A stretch of DNA of 22,690 nucleotides from an uncultured Alphaproteobacteria bacterium (GCA_913049615.1 CAJWZI010000003.1:1-22690), one strand, 5' to 3'. Counted from the stretch's first letter, positions 1-9,363 are shown. Notes: generated from the sequence alone by a model not told the origin. Program-made: numbers and translations.

Positions 1-331
1 GGAAGGGATTGGGTGAAGTTTCATTACTTACCAAATGCAGTCGTATTTGGTGGTTGTGTGAAAACTTCGGGTGAGCCTCTAATCATTCAGCATTTTTCTG
101 CAATTTCGTGGCCGATTTCGCTTGGATGATGGAAAATATGCCATTTCAGCTTGGCCCTCGGTTGCCGTTGCCATTATTTGTGTATCGTCAATATGATGGC
201 CGATATGCCTGAGAGGCAAATGTTAGTTCATCGATCAATTCCTTTTGATCCAGTTGGGGTGTAGCCGCCCTTTACCCTGACCCACCGTCGCTCCAAAATA
301 CGCGCAAGCAAAACAGAAAGTGGTTTTGGAA
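1..331. other. Non-coding 5' region, nothing firmly recognised
   Basis: No gene is supported here. A frame on the + strand is open from the window edge to about position 129, but it has no recognisable motif, so it could be either the tail of a gene or chance. Small structures are present: a 7-bp inverted repeat at 30-51, and a short hairpin at 206-218 (TGCCT-GAG-AGGCA) with no T-tract, so it is not a convincing terminator. The stretch probably carries the promoter of the acyl-CoA dehydrogenase that follows, but I cannot place -35 and -10 boxes with confidence. Confidence 0.5.
30..51. repeat. Operator-like inverted repeat ACCAAAT-N8-ATTTGGT
   Basis: A perfect 7-bp inverted repeat spans 22 bp, about two helical turns, with an 8-nt spacer. 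That geometry fits a dimeric transcription-factor site. It lies about 280 bp before the acyl-CoA dehydrogenase start, so it may instead belong to a gene left of the window. No regulator is identified. Confidence 0.3.
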
Positions 332-1567
332 ATGAGTAGTATTGCTTTGGAAATACCGGATGAAATTCGTGGCCTTTGCGACGGACTTGAGAAGTTTATT
401 AAGGCTGAAGTGATTAGTCGGCATGAGACAAATCATGATCTGCTCTCCAACGGCCGCAAGACATACGATGAGAATGGTCGGTACGTTGAAGAGGTGATAG
501 AGCTGATCCGCGAGGTGCGAATGGCCTCCTCGAAAGCCGGCTATTTCAATATGTGTGTGCCCGAGGAATTGGGTGGTAGCGGCCTTGGGATGCTGGCCTA
601 TTACGTGGCGTGGGAACACGCCTATCGCACGGCGGGGCCACACAATTGGTTGGCGATGTATGCCATCAGCCATTGGGCATTGGGACCTTCGCGGCTGCTC
701 GAGCGAGTGACGCCCGAGGCACGGTTGGAAATTCTGGATGGCATGGTCGAGGGGCGGACATCCATGTGTTTTGGCATGTCGGAGCCGGGTGCAGGGTCCG
801 ATGCTGCCGCAATGACTACCCGGGCTAAACAGGACGGCAATGGCTGGCGTATCAGTGGACGCAAAATTTGGACCACTAATTCACCTATCGCAGATTATTG
901 CATCGTCTTCGCCCAGACCGACCCAGAAGCAGCGGCTCTGCGCAAGGGCGGCATCTCTGCTTTTCTGGTGCCCACAAATTCGCCGGGCTTCGAGATCGAG
1001 AGTATCATCCGCATGCATGGCTCTGTCGGAGGTAACGAGGCACAACTAGTTTTCGAGGATGTGCGGGTTGAACCCTACCAGTTGGTTGGCGAATTGAACC
1101 AAGGCTTCAAAACCGCGGTGTTCGGCGTCTCCATGGGACGGATCTATAATTCCGCCCGGGCCCTGGGACTGGCGCGTTGGTCAGTGGACCTGGCCCTGGA
1201 TTACAGCACGCAACGTCAGGCATTCGGCAAGCCAATCTCAGAATATCAAGGCGTAACATTTCCACTGGCTGAATCTGCCATGGAACTGCATGCTTCCCAT
1301 TTGATGGGCCTGAACGTGGCGCAATTATTGGACCGAGGCGAGCCGGCAATTAAGGAATTATCCATGACCAAGGCTTATGCCGTAGAGGTGGGTGCCCGCG
1401 CTATCGACCGAGCTATCCAGGTACATGGTGCCATGGGGTTCACCAATGAGGTGGGATTGTTTGAAGCCTATAATGTGGTGCGGGTTGTTAATGTGGCTGA
1501 CGGCACGAACGAAATTCTGCGCCGGACCATCGTGCACCGCCTTTTGGGTGGAGATCGCGATCTTTAG
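332..1567 (+). CDS. Acyl-CoA dehydrogenase family protein
   Basis: This is a cytoplasmic FAD-dependent acyl-CoA dehydrogenase, expected to oxidise an acyl-CoA to the 2,3-enoyl-CoA and pass electrons to ETF. The 411-aa length is normal for the family. The N-terminal helical domain is followed by the signature MSEPGAGSD (about residues 149-157), the RQAFGKPI segment (about 295-302) and the C-terminal QVHGAMGF (363-370). In the motif that normally holds the catalytic Glu (xEGTxxI) the sequence is VADGTNEIL, with Asp390 at the Glu position. The alternative base position used by isovaleryl-CoA dehydrogenase, near residue 269, is Gly. I chose ATG 332 over an in-frame GTG at 320 because the N-terminus MSSIALEIPDEIR fits the family; neither start has a strong ribosome site. 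It stands alone and converges on the next gene, with a 48-bp gap and no clear terminator. The acyl substrate is unknown. Confidence 0.93.
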   Translation: MSSIALEIPDEIRGLCDGLEKFIKAEVISRHETNHDLLSNGRKTYDENGRYVEEVIELIREVRMASSKAGYFNMCVPEELGGSGLGMLAYYVAWEHAYRTAGPHNWLAMYAISHWALGPSRLLERVTPEARLEILDGMVEGRTSMCFGMSEPGAGSDAAAMTTRAKQDGNGWRISGRKIWTTNSPIADYCIVFAQTDPEAAALRKGGISAFLVPTNSPGFEIESIIRMHGSVGGNEAQLVFEDVRVEPYQLVGELNQGFKTAVFGVSMGRIYNSARALGLARWSVDLALDYSTQRQAFGKPISEYQGVTFPLAESAMELHASHLMGLNVAQLLDRGEPAIKELSMTKAYAVEVGARAIDRAIQVHGAMGFTNEVGLFEAYNVVRVVNVADGTNEILRRTIVHRLLGGDRDL

Positions 1568-1615
1568 CCAGCTCGCTTAAACGGTTATGACGAGGAACTG
1601 GAATTCAAAAGACTT

Positions 1616-2968
1616 CTATTCAGCTGCGGTGGCCTGGCCAAAGGCGGCTTCCATCTCACGGCGGATGATCACGGCTTGGTCTTTGGTATCAATGGCTGCG
1701 TCGTCCCAGCTTAGGAATTTTCCAGCGCGGACGTCCTTTGTCAGCGCCGCGTGGGACGCGAGACCCAAGGGCAGGCCGCCCAGGGTCAGGGACCGGTTGG
1801 CAGGGATCTGCTTGCCCCAGACCATGTGCCCGCCCTCGCCGTCCAGAATTTCGCCCTTTTTCAAGTCCCGTTTGGCCACGGCCACCACATCGGAACGAAA
1901 TCCAGTGGGTGAACCCGTGGGCTCACCACGCAGGGCGATGGATGCGACTGAGATGCCCAGCTCCAGACCGATCATATGAGTTGGGCGGTAGAGGGCGGCA
2001 AAGTGTCCGGTGGCATCAGGCAGCATATGGTATTCACGGAAACATTGGCGGGCGTAATCTGTTTCGCCTTCTATGACCACATAGGTGCCCAAGGCTAAGT
2101 TATGTTCCACATTTTTGCCGTCGCGGTAGAGGGAGGAGACCACCTCCGTGGTGCCGGTGTGGTCTAAGGTGCCGCCAACCACCGTCGGTTTGCATACCTC
2201 CGCAAGTTCGAACCGGTTCGAGGGTGGAAAATCCAGGCCGTCGTCCTGGGGGATCAATCCTGTGGCATTGCAAACAGCCGTCATTTCGATGCCTGACTTG
2301 CTGCCATCCAGGAAGGAATTGAACATCTTCAGATTGATGGAACCGGGATCGACCGCCAGATATTGGGTCAGAATGTCCGGAACCGTATCCGGCGTCAATT
2401 GGTGGTAATGGGGCATATAACGTGTACCTTTGCCGGCACAGACTACCTTGAAGCCGCAGGCCCGCGCCCAATCTATATGTTCGATGATTAACGCCGGCTG
2501 ATCGCCCCAGGCTAGGGAATAAACAACTCCGGCCGCTTCCGCCTTTCGGGCTAGGAGAGGTCCGGCGACCACATCAGCCTCCACATTCACCATCAACACG
2601 TGCTTGCCGTTGTCGATTGCGGCCAGACAATGGTGGATGCCGGTTCGTGGGTCGCCGGTGGCATCTACCAAGATATCCAATCCGGGATGAGCGTTCAGGG
2701 CCAGGGCGTCATCGCCAATAAAGGTCGCGCCGCTGCTCATTGCGTCGTCTAGGGAAGCCGCGGAAATTTGTTCGTCGGACCAGCCCACTTGTAGGCAGCT
2801 CTCTGTTGCGTGTGGTACATCGAGATCAGCGATGCCCAGAACTTGCAAACCCTTTGTTAGGCGCGCCTGAGCAAGAAACATGGAACCGAATTTACCCGCC
2901 CCGACCAGACCAACCCTGATAGGATTTCCCGTCTCCGCACGTGATGCGAGCATTCTGGATAGGTTCAT
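1616..2968 (-). CDS. Predicted homoserine dehydrogenase-like oxidoreductase with SAF domain (COG4091-type)
   Basis: The protein has an N-terminal Rossmann fold with RVGLVGAGKFGSMF (about residues 18-31 of 450) and an acidic end of strand two (GIADLD, about 45-50), which favours NAD(H). A central homoserine-dehydrogenase-like catalytic region follows, then a C-terminal SAF-type domain (roughly 345-435, including VAKRDLKKGEILDGEGG). This layout matches proteins described as predicted homoserine dehydrogenases with a C-terminal SAF domain. They are distinct from the biosynthetic enzyme, and I do not know the true substrate. I chose ATG 2968 because AAAGGG lies 8 nt upstream; an in-frame GTG at 3028 would add 20 residues but has a poorly spaced Shine-Dalgarno. 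The gene is divergent from sdhC across about 170 bp. No frameshift or missing motif is seen. Confidence 0.85.
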   Translation of the reverse strand: MNLSRMLASRAETGNPIRVGLVGAGKFGSMFLAQARLTKGLQVLGIADLDVPHATESCLQVGWSDEQISAASLDDAMSSGATFIGDDALALNAHPGLDILVDATGDPRTGIHHCLAAIDNGKHVLMVNVEADVVAGPLLARKAEAAGVVYSLAWGDQPALIIEHIDWARACGFKVVCAGKGTRYMPHYHQLTPDTVPDILTQYLAVDPGSINLKMFNSFLDGSKSGIEMTAVCNATGLIPQDDGLDFPPSNRFELAEVCKPTVVGGTLDHTGTTEVVSSLYRDGKNVEHNLALGTYVVIEGETDYARQCFREYHMLPDATGHFAALYRPTHMIGLELGISVASIALRGEPTGSPTGFRSDVVAVAKRDLKKGEILDGEGGHMVWGKQIPANRSLTLGGLPLGLASHAALTKDVRAGKFLSWDDAAIDTKDQAVIIRREMEAAFGQATAAE

Positions 2969-3071
2969 GCCAACTGCCCTTTGATTTTCCGCGACTATTT
3001 GAGTGTGATCAAGTATGTTGGATTTCACTAGTGCTAAATCGAATTTCCCCCACTATTTCCAATGCTTGCCT

Positions 3072-3099
3072 TTGACGGGGGCTATGGGTTGGCTAGTAT
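3072..3099 (+). promoter_or_regulatory. Candidate sigma-70 promoter of the sdh operon
   Basis: TTGACG (3072-3077) and TAGTAT (3094-3099) are separated by 16 nt, and TATAAC at 3097 is an overlapping alternative -10. An inverted repeat GGGTT-N9-AACCC (3086-3104) covers the -10 and could be an operator. The sdhC ribosome site AGGGGA (3127-3132) follows at good spacing. Confidence 0.5.
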
Positions 3100-3140
3100 A
3101 ACCCGGAACAAATAGGGCTGGACCATAGGGGATAGCGACA

Positions 3141-3527
3141 ATGGTAGCCGGAAATCGGCCTCTTTCACCACACCTACAAATCTATCGTTGGCATTTGTCC
3201 ATGGCGACGTCAATTCTGCACCGTATGAGCGGGGTAGTGCTGGCGCTGGGTTTGTTGCTGTTAACCTGGTGGCTGGCAGCCGCTGCGTCTGGGCCCGAAT
3301 ATTTTGATCTTGTGCATGACATCATGGCATCTTGGATAGGGCGGCTAATCCTGCTGGGATTCACGGCGGCGCTGTATTTCCACCTATTCAACGGTATCCG
3401 GCATCTGATGTGGGATATTGGTTATGGTTTTGAGATAGAGACAGCTCAACGTTTAGGCTATTTGGTTTTTGCGCTAACGATATTAGCCACCCTAGGTACA
3501 TTTCTGTTTGGTTATTGGGGGATGTGA
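3141..3527 (+). CDS. sdhC: Succinate dehydrogenase cytochrome b556 subunit
   Basis: This is the larger membrane anchor of respiratory Complex II, which helps hold the b-type heme and the ubiquinone site. At 128 aa its length is typical. The N-terminus NRPLSPHLQIYRW and the SILHRMSG motif (around residues 24-31) are classic SdhC features; the Ser and Arg there line the quinone pocket in characterised enzymes. Three hydrophobic membrane segments are visible at about 28-50, 62-84 and 103-126. The heme-ligand His is in HLFNGIRHLMWD (about 76-87). The ATG is preceded by AGGGGA at 8-nt spacing. The stop lies 2 nt before sdhD, so the two are translationally linked as first genes of sdhCDAB, the order usual in Alphaproteobacteria. 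Confidence 0.97.
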   Translation: MVAGNRPLSPHLQIYRWHLSMATSILHRMSGVVLALGLLLLTWWLAAAASGPEYFDLVHDIMASWIGRLILLGFTAALYFHLFNGIRHLMWDIGYGFEIETAQRLGYLVFALTILATLGTFLFGYWGM

Positions 3528-3529
3528 AG

Positions 3530-3919
3530 ATGAGTGATCGTAGTCTGCGCACTCCATTGGCCAAGGCTCGCGGCCTGGGTTCGGCGAAGGATGGCACCCA
3601 CCATTTTTGGTTACAGCGGCTGACAGCAGTGGCCTTGATCCCGTTGACCGTCTGGTTTGCCCTGTCTATTGCTTCTCTGGCGACGGCGGGGCAGGCGGAA
3701 GTGCTGGCCTGGATGAAATCGCCGTTGAGCGCTACTTTGATGCTGAGCTTCATCATGGCGGGTTTCTGGCACATGAAACTAGGACTGCAAGTGGTAATCG
3801 AGGACTATGTGCATACGGAATCGACCAAGATTACCTGCCTAATTCTCAACAATCTTATTGCCATTTTCCTGGCCCTGGCAGCATTTCTGTCGGTACTGAA
3901 AATGTTGCTTGGGGGCTAA
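3530..3919 (+). CDS. sdhD: Succinate dehydrogenase hydrophobic membrane anchor subunit
   Basis: This is the smaller Complex II membrane anchor, 129 aa with three membrane helices (about residues 31-52, 66-90 and 102-127). HHFWLQRLTAVALIPL (about 24-39) matches the SdhD N-terminal helix with its quinone-site Arg. HMKLGLQVVIEDYVH (81-95) carries the expected heme His81 and the Asp-Tyr pair (92-93) near the quinone site. I chose ATG 3530 because it lies 2 nt after the sdhC stop and has GGGGGATG just upstream; an in-frame ATG at 3515 would overlap sdhC and add five residues with no better signal. sdhA follows after 3 nt. Confidence 0.96.
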   Translation: MSDRSLRTPLAKARGLGSAKDGTHHFWLQRLTAVALIPLTVWFALSIASLATAGQAEVLAWMKSPLSATLMLSFIMAGFWHMKLGLQVVIEDYVHTESTKITCLILNNLIAIFLALAAFLSVLKMLLGG

Positions 3920-3922
3920 TAC

Positions 3923-5710
3923 ATGGCGAACGCTTATGAGGTTGAGGACCACACATACGACGTCGTGGTGGTCGGAGCGGGAGGTTCCGGTTTGCGCGCT
4001 ACCATGGGAGCGGCGCAAGGCGGATTGAAGACAGCCTGTATTTCCAAGGTATTTCCTACCCGCAGCCACACTGTAGCAGCCCAGGGTGGCATAGCCGCTT
4101 CCCTGGGCAATATGGGAGAGGACAATTGGCGCTGGCATATGTACGACACGGTCAAGGGGTCGGACTGGCTGGGTGATCAGGACGCTATTGAGTACATGTG
4201 CAGGGAGGCGCCGCGGGCGGTGCTGGAACTAGAGCACATGGGCCTACCGTTCTCCCGCACAGAGGAGGGCAAGATCTATCAACGCGCCTTTGGCGGGATG
4301 ACTACCAATTACGGTGAGGGCATTGCGCAGCGCACCTGTGCCGCTGCCGACCGCACGGGCCATGCCATCCTGCATACGCTTTACCAACAGTCCCTGCGTT
4401 ATGACACGGACTTCTTCATTGAATATTTTGCGCTCGACCTTCTCATTGATAACGACGGCGTATGCCGGGGTGTGATGGCCTGGGATTTGGCCACGGGGCA
4501 GATGCACCGCTTTCGCGCCCATCTGGTTATTCTGGCCACTGGCGGTTACGGCCGCACTTATTTTAGCTGCACCTCGGCCCATACTTGTACGGGAGACGGC
4601 AACGCCATGTTGTTGCGTGCCGGGTTGCCATTGCAGGATATGGAATTTGTACAGTTCCACCCAACGGGCATTTACGGCTCGGGTTGTCTGATCACCGAAG
4701 GGGTGCGTGGAGAGGGTGGTTTCCTAGTTAATGCCGAAGGTGAACGCTTCATGGAACGGTATGCGCCGTCGGCTAAGGATCTGGCAAGTCGAGATGTAGT
4801 TAGCCGTTCCATGACAATCGAAATTCGCGAGGGGAGGGGAGTGGGCGCGAATGGAGATCATATCCTCCTGCACCTGGATCATTTGGACCCGGCGATGATC
4901 GAAGAACGCCTGCCCGGCATTTCGGAATCCGCACGCATCTTCGCTGGTGTGGACGTGACCAAGGAAGCCATCCCGGTCATCCCAACCGTGCATTACAATA
5001 TGGGCGGAATTCAGACCAACTACCACGGCGAGGTAGTGACTTTGAAGGGCGATAACCCGGACGCTATCGTGCCAGGCCTGATGGCCTTGGGCGAGGCGGC
5101 TTGCGTCTCGGTCCATGGGGCGAACCGTCTGGGTTCAAACTCCCTGATCGACCTAGTGGTGTTTGGCCGGGCCGCTGGCCAGCGGGCAGCAGAAGTTGTC
5201 ACACCCGGCGCACCACACCCGGATTTACCGCAATCCCTGGACGACAGTGTCTTGGGTCATTTTGACAAGATTCGCTATGCTTCGGGTGGCACTACTACCG
5301 CCGTTATCCGGGATAAGATGCAGCGCATTATGCAGTCCAATTGCGCCGTGTTCCGTACTGGCGAGGTTTTGGAAGAGGGGCAGAGGTTGATCAACGAGGC
5401 GTGGGGTATGATGCCCGACCTTGGTGTTTCCGACCGTTCCCTGATTTGGAATTCGGATTTGGTGGAAAGTCTGGAGTTAGACAATCTGATGCGCCAGGCG
5501 GTAGTCACCGTGCATGCTGCCGCCAACCGTGAGGAAAGCCGGGGAGGTCATGCCCGAGAAGATTTCCCCGACCGGGACGACGAGAACTGGATGAAGCACA
5601 CGCTGACTTGGTTCGAGGACGGTAAGGTCAGGATCGATTATCGTCCAGTCCATACCTATACCTTGACGGACGAAGTCGCATATATCGAGCCCAAGGCTCG
5701 CGTTTACTGA
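3923..5710 (+). CDS. sdhA: Succinate dehydrogenase flavoprotein subunit
   Basis: This is the catalytic subunit of Complex II, oxidising succinate to fumarate on the cytoplasmic face of the inner membrane. At 595 aa it is full length. The FAD-binding start [14 protein letters not shown] (13-26) leads to SHTVAAQGG (48-56), where His49 is the covalent FAD attachment residue. Substrate-site motifs [11 protein letters not shown], the Arg-bearing LASRDVVSR and [10 protein letters not shown] are all present, as is the flavin-contacting [18 protein letters not shown] near residue 400. The C-terminus ends with the usual [15 protein letters not shown] ribosome site overlaps the end of sdhD. sdhB follows after 10 nt, so the subunits should be made together. 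No anomaly is seen. Confidence 0.98.
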   Translation: MANAYEVEDHTYDVVVVGAGGSGLRATMGAAQGGLKTACISKVFPTRSHTVAAQGGIAASLGNMGEDNWRWHMYDTVKGSDWLGDQDAIEYMCREAPRAVLELEHMGLPFSRTEEGKIYQRAFGGMTTNYGEGIAQRTCAAADRTGHAILHTLYQQSLRYDTDFFIEYFALDLLIDNDGVCRGVMAWDLATGQMHRFRAHLVILATGGYGRTYFSCTSAHTCTGDGNAMLLRAGLPLQDMEFVQFHPTGIYGSGCLITEGVRGEGGFLVNAEGERFMERYAPSAKDLASRDVVSRSMTIEIREGRGVGANGDHILLHLDHLDPAMIEERLPGISESARIFAGVDVTKEAIPVIPTVHYNMGGIQTNYHGEVVTLKGDNPDAIVPGLMALGEAACVSVHGANRLGSNSLIDLVVFGRAAGQRAAEVVTPGAPHPDLPQSLDDSVLGHFDKIRYASGGTTTAVIRDKMQRIMQSNCAVFRTGEVLEEGQRLINEAWGMMPDLGVSDRSLIWNSDLVESLELDNLMRQAVVTVHAAANREESRGGHAREDFPDRDDENWMKHTLTWFEDGKVRIDYRPVHTYTLTDEVAYIEPKARVY

Positions 5711-5720
5711 GGATACGGAT

Positions 5721-6503
5721 ATGGTCGAGTTCAACCTTCCCGCCAATTCGAAAATCAAGGGCGGAAGAACACATCATGCAGGTGCGGGTGCCAAGAACTT
5801 GCGTAAGTTCCAGGTCTACCGCTATGACCCCGACAGTGGTGAAAATCCCCGCATGGACACCTACGAATTGGACATGGATGAATGCGGACCGATGGTCTTG
5901 GATGCCTTGATCAAAATTAAGAACGAGGTCGATCCCACCCTGACCTTCCGCCGTTCTTGTCGCGAGGGTATCTGCGGCTCGTGCGCTATGAACATTGATG
6001 GTACCAACACGCTGGCGTGTACGAAGGATTGCGAGGACGTAAAAGGGGATGTGAAGGTCTATCCCCTGCCGCATTTAGAGGTGATAAAGGACTTGGTGGG
6101 CGACCTGACCAATTTTTATGCCCAGTATGCTTCTATCAAGCCGTGGCTAGAAACACAGTCACCGGCGCCGCCGGATTCGGAGCGTCTGCAGTCAGAAGAG
6201 GAGCGCAAACTGATCGATGGCTTGTACGAATGCATTCTGTGCGCCTGTTGTTCTACCTCCTGCCCCAGCTATTGGTGGAATAGCGATCGTTATCTGGGCC
6301 CAGCGATTCTGTTGCAAGCCTACCGTTGGCTTATCGATAGCCGTGACGAAAGCCAAGGCGAGCGGTTGGACGCTTTGGAAGATCCGTTCAGGCTGTACCG
6401 GTGCCACACCATTATGAACTGCACCAATACCTGTCCCAAAAGCCTGAACCCGGCCAAGGCGATTGCAGAAATCAAAAAGATGATGGTGCAGCGGCAGGTT
6501 TGA
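5721..6503 (+). CDS. sdhB: Succinate dehydrogenase iron-sulfur subunit
   Basis: This electron-transfer subunit of Complex II passes electrons from FAD to quinone. All cluster ligands are visible in its 260 aa. The [2Fe-2S] set is C80, C85, C88 and C100 ([10 protein letters not shown] then TLACT). The [4Fe-4S] set is C171, C174 and C177 with C238, and the [3Fe-4S] set is C181, C228 and C234 ([24 protein letters not shown]). Trp185 and Trp186 in SYWW sit where the quinone-site Trp is found. TGAGGA at the end of sdhA supplies the ribosome site. This is the last gene of the operon; about 250 bp without a recognised gene follow, and no clear intrinsic terminator is seen there. Confidence 0.98.
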   Translation: MVEFNLPANSKIKGGRTHHAGAGAKNLRKFQVYRYDPDSGENPRMDTYELDMDECGPMVLDALIKIKNEVDPTLTFRRSCREGICGSCAMNIDGTNTLACTKDCEDVKGDVKVYPLPHLEVIKDLVGDLTNFYAQYASIKPWLETQSPAPPDSERLQSEEERKLIDGLYECILCACCSTSCPSYWWNSDRYLGPAILLQAYRWLIDSRDESQGERLDALEDPFRLYRCHTIMNCTNTCPKSLNPAKAIAEIKKMMVQRQV

Positions 6504-6757
6504 AGATTAGGCTCCGAGAATTATTGATTCATATACCGCCAGTTTGCCCCTGTGGCTCGAATTAATTGGGGTAAAACGCAATTCACTCCAAATATTGTCA
6601 CAATCTCCAGGTTTTAATGCAGCCTCGGCTGTATTACTAAATAAAATCCGCAAATATCTGATGCTTTTATGGATTAAGACTCTGGGGCAGAATGTGTGGC
6701 TGGGCGGCAGTGGCGGATTACGGCACGCCCGTGCCGAAAGGAGTAGAGGTAATATCC

Positions 6758-7588
6758 ATGATCACCGTGCGGGATGAAATGGTGGAATTGCGCAGCATGC
6801 GGTTTCACTACCGGGATTGGGCCGGACCGGGAGCCGGAGCACCGGTGCTTGTCTTACTGCACGGTTATACCGGTCATGCTCGCAGTTGGGATCGGTTCGC
6901 CACCGGGATAAGCGATAAATACCGGGTTCTGGTGCTAGATCAGCGCGGTCACGGAGAAACGGACTGGGCAGACCCACCTCATTACGGCACGTTGGAGATG
7001 GTCGAGGATCTAAAGGCCTTTGTCACAGCCGTGCGGCTTGAGCGTTTCTCCCTGCTGGGCCTGTCCATGGGCGGGAATGTTAGTCTCGCCTATGCGAGCG
7101 AGTGCCCGGAAGAGCTGGAGCGTCTGGTCATTGTCGATATCGCACCGGAAATCGCTGCGGCAGGGCTGAGCCGCGTTTATGCCAATGCGGCGAGAGATGA
7201 TCGCTTTGCCAGCGTGGAGGAGGCTGTGCAGCGTGCTTTGGAGGATAGTCCAATAGCACCAGAAGATATGGTCAGGGAACGAGCGGTGAACTCCATGATG
7301 TTGATGGAAGATGGCGCTTGGACTTATAGCTATGATCGTGCTTTGCGTGACCCTAATATGCCACGTGATCGGTTGGACGCGGACGAGGGGTGGTCAAGGG
7401 TCGCCAACATCGCGGTGCCCACGCTGCTGATTCGGGGAGCATTAAGCGACATTCTGGACCGAGACATCGCGGAACGTTTTTGCGATACTGTGCCTGACTG
7501 CCGGCTTGTGGAGGTGGCGGGCGCGGGTCATTCGGTGCCACTTGATAAGCCGGATGAGTTTCTTGCGGCGGCACGAACGTTTCTCTGA
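6758..7588 (+). CDS. Alpha/beta-hydrolase fold protein
   Basis: This is a probable cytoplasmic serine hydrolase of 276 aa. The oxyanion-hole motif HGYTG (35-39), nucleophile elbow GLSMGG with Ser103, acid Asp231 in RGALSDILD, and His258 in GAGHSVPLDKP form a complete catalytic triad. The region between about 135 and 210 is a helical cap. No signal peptide is visible. The family covers esterases, enol-lactone hydrolases, C-C bond hydrolases and epoxide hydrolases, and the sequence alone does not decide the substrate. I chose ATG 6758, which follows GGAG and AGAGG at suitable distance; the longer open frame from 6692 has no ribosome site. It is 254 bp downstream of sdhB and so probably has its own promoter. 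Confidence 0.9.
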   Translation: MITVRDEMVELRSMRFHYRDWAGPGAGAPVLVLLHGYTGHARSWDRFATGISDKYRVLVLDQRGHGETDWADPPHYGTLEMVEDLKAFVTAVRLERFSLLGLSMGGNVSLAYASECPEELERLVIVDIAPEIAAAGLSRVYANAARDDRFASVEEAVQRALEDSPIAPEDMVRERAVNSMMLMEDGAWTYSYDRALRDPNMPRDRLDADEGWSRVANIAVPTLLIRGALSDILDRDIAERFCDTVPDCRLVEVAGAGHSVPLDKPDEFLAAARTFL

Positions 7589-7831
7589 CAATCACGGCTC
7601 AAGCAACACACCGGACGGGCATGTTTCCTGCTAGGTGGCGATCGGCCAGGTATACGTCAGGCCGCATTCATGTTGGACATCAGAGATTTAATTATTTTGT
7701 TTGATCTTTGCTAAAATGTCGTAGTGAAAAACCAGATCTGCATCCACAATCGGCATTAAATGGCATCCGCTGTGTTATTTGGCAGTGGCTATCCAGCGTT
7801 ACAAGTTACAATTCATTTGAAGGGATCAGGC

Positions 7832-9193
7832 ATGTCTATCATGGCGAATTCGCTGGGAAACCAGATTGATCCAACGGTGGTCTTTGGCTTTACCAACCTA
7901 CCCGACAATCGGGAACGTGAGCCTCTACGCATTGTCCGCGGCAAGGGCGTCTTCGTCTATGATGAGCGGGGAAAGGACTATATCGAGGGCGCCTCGACGT
8001 TCTATTGCACCTCCCTTGGCTTTAGCGAGGAAGAGCTGATCGAGGCCGCCATAAAACAGATGCGGGAATTGCCGTTCTACGTCACCGCCGCATACCGGTC
8101 CGTGCCGGTCGTAGAGGAACTGGCCGCACGTTTGGCAGCCATGGCGCCCATGAAAAACGCCAAAGTAGCGTTTGCCGCCACCGGGTCGGAAGCGAACGAC
8201 GCCCTGGTAAAGATGCTCTGGTATCACAACAACGCCTCCGGAAAATCCAAACGCAAAAAAATCATTGCCCGCCTGGGCAGCTATCACGGCGGTACTATCG
8301 CCACAGCTTCGCTGACCGGCTGGACCAAATATCACGCCGGTTTCGATCTCCCGATGGAGGGTATTTTGCATACGCAACAGCCCGATTATGTGCACATGGC
8401 GGAATCCGGCGAGAGCGAGACCGTCTTCGCAGACCGCATGATCACCGAATTGCGCGCCCTGATCGAACGTGAGGACCCAGAAACCATCGGGGCCTTTTTT
8501 GCCGAACCAGTCTCGGTCAGCGCGGCCCTAGCCCTGCCACCTGCCACTTATTGGGAGAAGCTGACTGCGCTGTTGGGGGACTACGAGATCCGCCTGCTCG
8601 ATGACGAAGTGGTCACTGGCTTTGGCCGTACTGGCAACATGTTCGGATGCGAAACCTATGGCTTTGAGCCGGATTGCCTGACAGTGGCCAAGGCATTGAC
8701 CTCCGCTTACCAGCCTCTCTCTGCCGTGATCATGGGAGAAGAATTTTATGAGGGCCTGGAACGTGGAAGCGCCCAGGCTGGCATGTTCTCTCACGCCGGC
8801 ACCTATCATGGCCATCCCGTTCCGGCGGCGGTAGCCCTGCGTACGCTGGAGTTGATGGAAGAGCGGGATATTCTTGGGCACGTACGCACCGTCGGCCGTC
8901 ATTTCTCCTCGCGCCTGAAGGCACTCGAAGACCATCCTTTGGTCCTGCGCAGCCGTGCCATTGGATTGGCAGGCGCGGTGGACTTGGCCATGCCAAAATT
9001 TGAGGCCGGCTCCCTGGGCGGCCTTGCTGCCGTCTTGTGCGAAGCTCACGGACTATTCGTCCGACCGTCGAATGACACCCTGGTTATGGCGCCGCCTCTG
9101 ATTATCACCGACAGAGAAATTGACGAAATGTTCCGCCGACTACGCGAGGCCCTGGATGCTCTTCTGGCAGGTGACAAAGCCGTCGATGCTTGA
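7832..9193 (+). CDS. Class III PLP-dependent aminotransferase (omega-aminotransferase-like)
   Basis: This fold-type I transaminase of 453 aa is expected to move an amino group from an amine or omega-amino acid to pyruvate or another keto acid. Key sites are visible: ATGSEANDALVK (117-127) for cofactor phosphate contact, SYHG (150-153) with the Tyr that stacks on PLP, DDEVVTGFGRTG (257-268) with Asp258 pairing with the pyridine nitrogen, AKALTSAYQPLSAV (286-299) with Lys287 forming the Schiff base, and SHAGTYHGHPVPAA (320-333). It resembles the pyruvate- or polyamine-using omega-transaminase group, but the amino donor cannot be deduced. I chose ATG 7832, preceded by AAGGGA; the frame is open back to 7760 without a supported start. 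The EPVSVSAALALPP segment differs from the usual EPV-GAGGV-PP pattern, which may mark a substrate difference. Confidence 0.92.
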   Translation: MSIMANSLGNQIDPTVVFGFTNLPDNREREPLRIVRGKGVFVYDERGKDYIEGASTFYCTSLGFSEEELIEAAIKQMRELPFYVTAAYRSVPVVEELAARLAAMAPMKNAKVAFAATGSEANDALVKMLWYHNNASGKSKRKKIIARLGSYHGGTIATASLTGWTKYHAGFDLPMEGILHTQQPDYVHMAESGESETVFADRMITELRALIEREDPETIGAFFAEPVSVSAALALPPATYWEKLTALLGDYEIRLLDDEVVTGFGRTGNMFGCETYGFEPDCLTVAKALTSAYQPLSAVIMGEEFYEGLERGSAQAGMFSHAGTYHGHPVPAAVALRTLELMEERDILGHVRTVGRHFSSRLKALEDHPLVLRSRAIGLAGAVDLAMPKFEAGSLGGLAAVLCEAHGLFVRPSNDTLVMAPPLIITDREIDEMFRRLREALDALLAGDKAVDA

Positions 9194-9363
9194 CGGAAGG
9201 TAAAGCAAGGCCAGAATTGTCCTCGTGGAATGCTTGCTAGTTAGCGATATTTTTTGGGACGAGGATGCAATCGCCGCGATTTCCTAGATCAATTAGTCAA
9301 CAGATCGTAGCAAAATTAGGGCGATCCCGCTGGCTCTACCCATGAACAAGACGAACCGGCTCA

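Noticed and set aside
6504..6757. Possible small gene or terminator after sdhB
   Set aside because: The only open frame has an unlikely composition and no ribosome site. A TTTGCCCC/GGGGTAAA pairing exists, but its 17-nt loop and lack of a T-tract make it weak.
6692..6757. N-terminal extension of the alpha/beta hydrolase
   Set aside because: No ribosome site precedes 6692, whereas GGAG and AGAGG precede ATG 6758.
8528..9049. 173-aa minus-strand open frame inside the aminotransferase
   Set aside because: It is the antisense shadow of a well-supported class III aminotransferase.
9194..9363. Weak hairpins (GCTA-GT-TAGC before a T-run near 9250; GGG-CCC near 9320) as terminators
   Set aside because: The stems of 3-4 bp are too short to be credible terminators.
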